8,508 bases of DNA from Armatimonadota bacterium (lineage in GTDB: Bacteria; Armatimonadota; Fimbriimonadia; Fimbriimonadales; ATM1). A program made the translations under genes and the position numbers. This document shows, in pieces, positions 5,831 to 8,508 of this stretch; the stretch's first letter is position 1; every line of letters starts with the position of its first letter. Under the pieces are notes generated by a model. It had not been told where the DNA came from and did no database searches. It worked only from the letters and a program-made list of their open reading frames with translations. The stretch spans positions 1 through 8,508 of the forward strand of contig JACDEQ010000080.1 in the NCBI GenBank assembly GCA_013816225.1, given 5' to 3'.

Positions 5831-6589
5831 ATGAATCATCGTAAAGCCTTCACCCTCATCGAACTGTTGGTAGTGATCGCCATCATCGCGATCCTCGCAG
5901 CCATCCTCTTCCCGGTATTTTCGCGCGCCAAGGAGGCCGCGAAACGCACGGCGTGTCTTTCCAACTGCAACCAGGTGGGAAAGGCGATCGCCATGTACTT
6001 GGGCGACCACGACGGCGTGATGCCGATCTTCTATGCCTACATGTCGCAGCCGCCCTCGGGCGAAGAAGGGCATAAGGGCGTGGAGACGCAACTTTATCCT
6101 TACACCGCGGGCAAGGAGGTCTTCCGCTGCCCGCTCGACTTCGGTGGACCTTATGTCGGGCAGGATGTTCCCGGCGCCAAGTCCTACTGGCAGGCTTACG
6201 GAAGCAGCTACCGGTTCACGAAGTGCATGTTCTCGGTGCTGGAAGGCGAGTCGAGCGGGAACAACCAGCCGTACGACTACACGGCGATCGTCTCCGAAAC
6301 CGCGATCGCGTATCCTGCCGAGACGCGCATCATCCGCGACGAGATGTTCCCGATCTTCGACCGCGAAAGCGTGCCCGATGCCTGCGAGCGATACGGTTAC
6401 GACTGCGACCCGCCATGGAACTACTACACGAGGTGGCATACATCCGGCGGCAACATGATCTTCGCCGACACGCACGCGAAGAACATCTCGGGGACCGCAA
6501 ACTTCGACAACGTGCTGGTAGATCCTGACGGACACCGCTCAGGCGACCCGCATTCCGAGGCAGGCACTTACTATTGGGCCTGCGATTAG
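5831..6589 (+). CDS. Prepilin-like secreted protein (DUF1559/H-X9-DG type)
   Basis: A 252-residue protein of the type IV pilin-like family abundant in Planctomycetes and Armatimonadota. Residues 1-6 (MNHRKA) are the prepilin leader; the peptidase should cut after Ala6 before Phe7, with the required Glu11 at +5, followed by a hydrophobic helix to about residue 29. The downstream block RAKEAAKRTACLSNCNQVGKA is typical. The C-terminal signature appears as His203-X9-Asp213-Thr214, so the usual Gly of H-X9-DG is Thr. The frame continues upstream to a TTG at 5816, but ATG 5831 gives a good leader and sits six bases after AAGGAG (5819-5824). The gene directly follows a TPP riboswitch and its terminator, so its expression should depend on TPP, although nothing in the protein suggests thiamine metabolism. 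Confidence 0.9.
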   Translation: MNHRKAFTLIELLVVIAIIAILAAILFPVFSRAKEAAKRTACLSNCNQVGKAIAMYLGDHDGVMPIFYAYMSQPPSGEEGHKGVETQLYPYTAGKEVFRCPLDFGGPYVGQDVPGAKSYWQAYGSSYRFTKCMFSVLEGESSGNNQPYDYTAIVSETAIAYPAETRIIRDEMFPIFDRESVPDACERYGYDCDPPWNYYTRWHTSGGNMIFADTHAKNISGTANFDNVLVDPDGHRSGDPHSEAGTYYWACD

Positions 6590-6648
6590 GTCGACGCAAC
6601 GGCAGGGCGGAGTTGATTCGGCAGATCAGTCCTCGACCCGAAAATTCT

Positions 6649-7683
6649 TTAAAATCGAGATATACGGTGAAGCAGGCATTCGGCGCGTCCCCATCGATGC
6701 CTCAAGAGACCGACAACGGTGAGGCCGATCGCGAACGCCGTGAGCGAACCCGGCTCAGGCACCGGGGTCCAGACGAGGGGGCGGAACGCAAATTCGGAGT
6801 CGATGCCCCAGCCCACGATCGTTCCGTTTTCGTCGATGCCCGTAGCACGAGACTCGATGAAAACGCCGGGAAGAAACTGGCCAAGATCCAAGCGGCTTTC
6901 CGCAGTGCCCGACCAAACCACGGCGTGCGCCTGGCCGCTACCGACTTGCTGCTTCCCGTTCGTGTCGACGGCAATCCCTGGGCCCAGCGAAGCCATTTCC
7001 AACGTATTTGCGTCCCACCGCAAAGCCGTTCCGGACGAACTACCGACAATCTCGTCGGCGTGGATCGCCTGTGCCCCGCCAAGAGCACCCTTCGGTAACG
7101 GCAGTAGGACCATGCTCTCGGCCGTCCCCGACCACACCACGGGTTGATTGTCTACCATCCCGACCTGAGTGTCGCCCCACACTCCATAGGCAATAGACGA
7201 TTGGTACCCATCAGGGTGAAGATCGACAACGGATTCCGGGGTGTCCCGCCAGAGCAGGGCGTGCGAGATGTTGCCGCCTTGTAAAACGGCTCTGTCGCCC
7301 ACTTGGCTAATGCCGTCCGTTGCGCGCCCAAAGGTCGACAAGTAACCGTTCGGATGCAGGTCGACGAGGCTGCCAGTCGAGCCGGACCACATCAGAGCGT
7401 GGCTTCTATCGTTCAAGCGCCCGGTGCCGATCTGCTTGCCGCCGCCCACGCCTTCTAAGCCCCACGAATCGAAACCGTCGGCGCCGAGGTGGACGTAGTC
7501 GTAGTCAGGGCCGGTCCACAATAGCGAGCCCGCGAAGTCGGTTCCGACGATCTGGTTTCCACCTGCGCCGAGCGCCCAGCCTTGACCGGTGGAGGTGGGA
7601 AGAATCTGAGCAGTGTATTGCGCGATGCCGGAAGTCGCCATGCACAATAAGGGCGCAACGAACCTTAATTTTGAATACTTCAT
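6649..7683 (-). CDS. PEP-CTERM surface protein with HAF-like repeats
   Basis: A 344-residue exported protein. Residues 1-21 are a signal peptide (cleavage about SGIA-Q). The body has about six diverged repeats of roughly 40-50 residues with the pattern (H/S)AL-W-SGT-ES-VDLHPDGY---A-GV-G-QQVG, clearest at HALMWSGSTGSLVDLHPNGY, HALLWRDTPESVVDLHPDGY and HAVVWSGTAESRLDLG. This resembles HAF-type extracellular repeats, probably a beta-propeller. The C-terminus has VPEPGS (PEP at 309-311), a hydrophobic helix (about 313-327) and a basic cluster RHRWGR, the PEP-CTERM signal recognised and cleaved by an exosortase. An extra 11 residues (AECLLHRISRF) follow the cluster, longer than usual. ATG 7683 has AAGGA eight bases upstream. 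Converges with the prepilin-like gene; no terminator is visible in the 59-base gap. Confidence 0.88.
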   Translation of the reverse strand: MKYSKLRFVAPLLCMATSGIAQYTAQILPTSTGQGWALGAGGNQIVGTDFAGSLLWTGPDYDYVHLGADGFDSWGLEGVGGGKQIGTGRLNDRSHALMWSGSTGSLVDLHPNGYLSTFGRATDGISQVGDRAVLQGGNISHALLWRDTPESVVDLHPDGYQSSIAYGVWGDTQVGMVDNQPVVWSGTAESMVLLPLPKGALGGAQAIHADEIVGSSSGTALRWDANTLEMASLGPGIAVDTNGKQQVGSGQAHAVVWSGTAESRLDLGQFLPGVFIESRATGIDENGTIVGWGIDSEFAFRPLVWTPVPEPGSLTAFAIGLTVVGLLRHRWGRAECLLHRISRF

Positions 7684-7705
7684 CTCTCTAATCCTTCTGT
7701 CCGGT

Positions 7706-7816
7706 TCACTTCAGACCACGCGCTTCCGGCATTGCGGACTTGCGGACGAAACATGACATCTCGAACACCCGACGCACTCGCTCCTCCGGTGTCATCTTAC
7801 GCAAACGCCTTGCCAT
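7706..7816 (-). pseudogene. Possible remnant of a small helical protein gene
   Basis: Reading from ATG 7816 gives 36 residues, starting MARRLRKMTPEERVRRVFEM and continuing SCFVRK. This looks like the start of small bacterial proteins with a TPEERxRxxFExSxFVR helix, but after FVRK the sequence becomes SAMPEARGLK and stops. Exactly there lies a tandem 8-bp duplication (TTGCGGAC twice, 7732-7747). Without one copy the frame would read on for about 20 residues to a TGA overlapping the ATG of the gene at 7683. Starts at 7864 or 7870 are also possible. Family likeness is from memory and weak; the stretch may be non-coding. Confidence 0.25.
7732..7747. repeat. Tandem 8-bp duplication
   Basis: TTGCGGAC occurs twice in a row. 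It coincides with the point where the possible small-gene remnant loses its protein-like character, consistent with a slippage event. Confidence 0.7.
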
Positions 7817-7869
7817 TTCCCTGTGCCCAATCGCTTGTGTCGAGCAGGTCCGTTCGCCACACATCACCA

Positions 7870-7898
7870 TTGTAGCCGCCCCCGCCTGCAGGTAAAAT
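7870..7898 (+). promoter_or_regulatory. Sigma70-type promoter of gcvPA
   Basis: TTGTAG (7870-7875), a 17-base spacer and TAAAAT (7893-7898) form a good promoter. Transcription should start near 7905, about six bases before ATG 7911. There is no room for a Shine-Dalgarno sequence and none is seen, so the message is probably leaderless or nearly so. Confidence 0.6.
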
Positions 7899-7910
7899 TG
7901 AACCGCCGCT

Positions 7911-8508
7911 ATGCCGTACATTCCGCACACCGACGCCGACCGAGAGCACATGCTCAAGACCATCGGCGCAGCAACCATCGACGACCTCTTCCGCGAAATC
8001 CCTGAGAACCTCCTCGTCAAGGGCGAACTCGACATCCCGGAGGGGCTCGACGAGCACGCAATCGGAGTCGCCCTCAGCGACATCGCCAAACTCAACCAGT
8101 CCCTCGACAACACCGTCAACTTCCTCGGCGCAGGCATCTACGAGCACTACATCCCCGCCATCGTCATGGAGCTCATCAGCCGCGGCGAGTTCCTCTCCGC
8201 CTACACCCCCTACCAGCCCGAGATCAGCCAGGGCTACCTCTAAACGATTTACGAGTTCCAGTCCATGATCTGCGCGATCACCGGCATGGAGGTCTGCAAC
8301 GCCAGCATGTACGACGGGGCGACCGCTCTCGCGGAAGCGGCGATCATGGCGCACGGAGTCACGGCCCGCGACAAGGTCGTCATGTCCGATGCGATCCATC
8401 CGCACTACAAGGACGCCGTCCGCACGTTCTGCGGCGCGATCGGGGTCCAGGTCGACGAAGTCCCCGCCGCATTCGCCCACGAGCGGCTCGATAAGGACGT
8501 CGCATGCG
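7911..8508 (+). CDS. gcvPA: Glycine dehydrogenase subunit 1, with in-frame TAA, 3' end outside the window
   Basis: The N-terminal half of the split P-protein of the glycine cleavage system, which with gcvPB decarboxylates glycine using PLP. The start MPYIPHTDADREHMLKTIG and the blocks FLGAGIYEHYIPAIV, TPYQPEISQGYL, TIYEFQSMICAITGME, NASMYDGATALAEAA and DAIHPHYKDAVRTF are typical. About 199 codons of the usual 440-450 are in the window. Codon 111 is TAA (8241-8243) between QGYL and TIYEF, where relatives have Gln; the frame is otherwise intact to the window end, so one C-to-T change (CAA to TAA) explains it. If real, only a 110-residue fragment is made and the gene is dead. If it is a sequence error, the gene is normal. 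Codon use is strongly biased to C-ending codons, as in a highly expressed gene. Confidence 0.9.
8241..8243 (+). other. In-frame TAA interrupting gcvPA
   Basis: The codon lies between Leu110 and Thr112 of the conserved run SQGYL-x-TIYEFQ. Genes elsewhere in the window (dapA, the basic secreted protein, the PEP-CTERM gene) end normally at TAA, so TAA is not reassigned here. No known readthrough context is visible downstream. Confidence 0.85.

Noticed and set aside
5660..6535. Long minus-strand frame of 291 residues opposite the prepilin-like gene
   Set aside because: It is a codon-bias shadow of the prepilin-like gene and also covers the riboswitch; composition is not protein-like.
6650..6655. 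TAAAAT as a promoter for an antisense RNA into the PEP-CTERM gene
   Set aside because: No -35 at suitable distance; AT-rich chance match at the end of that gene.
6574..7147. Plus-strand frames opposite the PEP-CTERM gene
   Set aside because: Arg/Pro-rich shadows; the minus-strand gene has signal peptide, repeats and sorting signal.
8241..8243. Reassignment of TAA as glutamine in this genome
   Set aside because: dapA, the basic secreted protein gene and the PEP-CTERM gene all end at TAA at natural C-termini.
7797..8480. Minus-strand frame of 227 residues opposite gcvPA
   Set aside because: Val/Asp/Gly/Glu-rich mirror of strongly biased GAC/CTC/ATC codons of gcvPA; no motifs.
1..8508. CRISPR array, insertion sequence or complete defence system
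   Set aside because: No regularly spaced direct repeats, no transposase or Cas-like protein; the NurA-like gene alone is not enough.

Overview
The window looks like chromosomal DNA of a GC-rich bacterium, most probably Armatimonadota, class Fimbriimonadia. This is an inference from gene style: a prepilin-like protein with the FTLIELLVVIAIIAILAAIL start followed by FPVFSRAKEAAKRTACLSN, a PEP-CTERM surface protein with HAF-type repeats, a small lipoprotein, a split glycine dehydrogenase (gcvPA) and promoters of the AGGTAAAAT type very close to start codons. No marker gene is present to prove the taxonomy.

Layout. Bases 3-1783 hold the lysine/diaminopimelate pair asd (5' end outside the window) and dapA, almost touching. 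Next comes a secreted, very basic protein of unknown function (1852-2607) closed by a terminator, then a stand-alone NurA-like nuclease-fold protein (2714-3658). A minus-strand pair follows, a lipoprotein (5257-4568) and a family 2 glycosyltransferase (4571-3606) joined by an ATGA overlap; the glycosyltransferase end overlaps the NurA-like gene tail to tail. A tRNA with a CAT anticodon (5312-5387, Ile2-like) sits divergently from the lipoprotein. Bases 5388-5681 have no convincing gene but carry a nested pair of perfect inverted repeats.

A well-preserved TPP riboswitch aptamer (5682-5770) with its own terminator hairpin and a plausible antiterminator lies directly before a prepilin-like DUF1559-type gene (5831-6589), not before a thiamine gene. 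This is the most unusual arrangement in the window. A convergent minus-strand gene encodes a PEP-CTERM protein with HAF-like repeats (7683-6649). A possible small-gene remnant with an 8-bp tandem duplication lies upstream of it.

The window ends in gcvPA (from 7911, cut by the window edge), preceded by a sigma70-type promoter so close that the mRNA should be nearly leaderless. Its reading frame is perfectly kept to the window end except for one TAA at 8241-8243 where the family has glutamine, so it is either a fresh nonsense mutation or a sequence error.

Functionally, asd and dapA act consecutively in lysine/peptidoglycan precursor synthesis, and gcvPA belongs to glycine cleavage. The remaining proteins are mostly envelope or exported. 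No mobile element, CRISPR array or complete defence system was seen.
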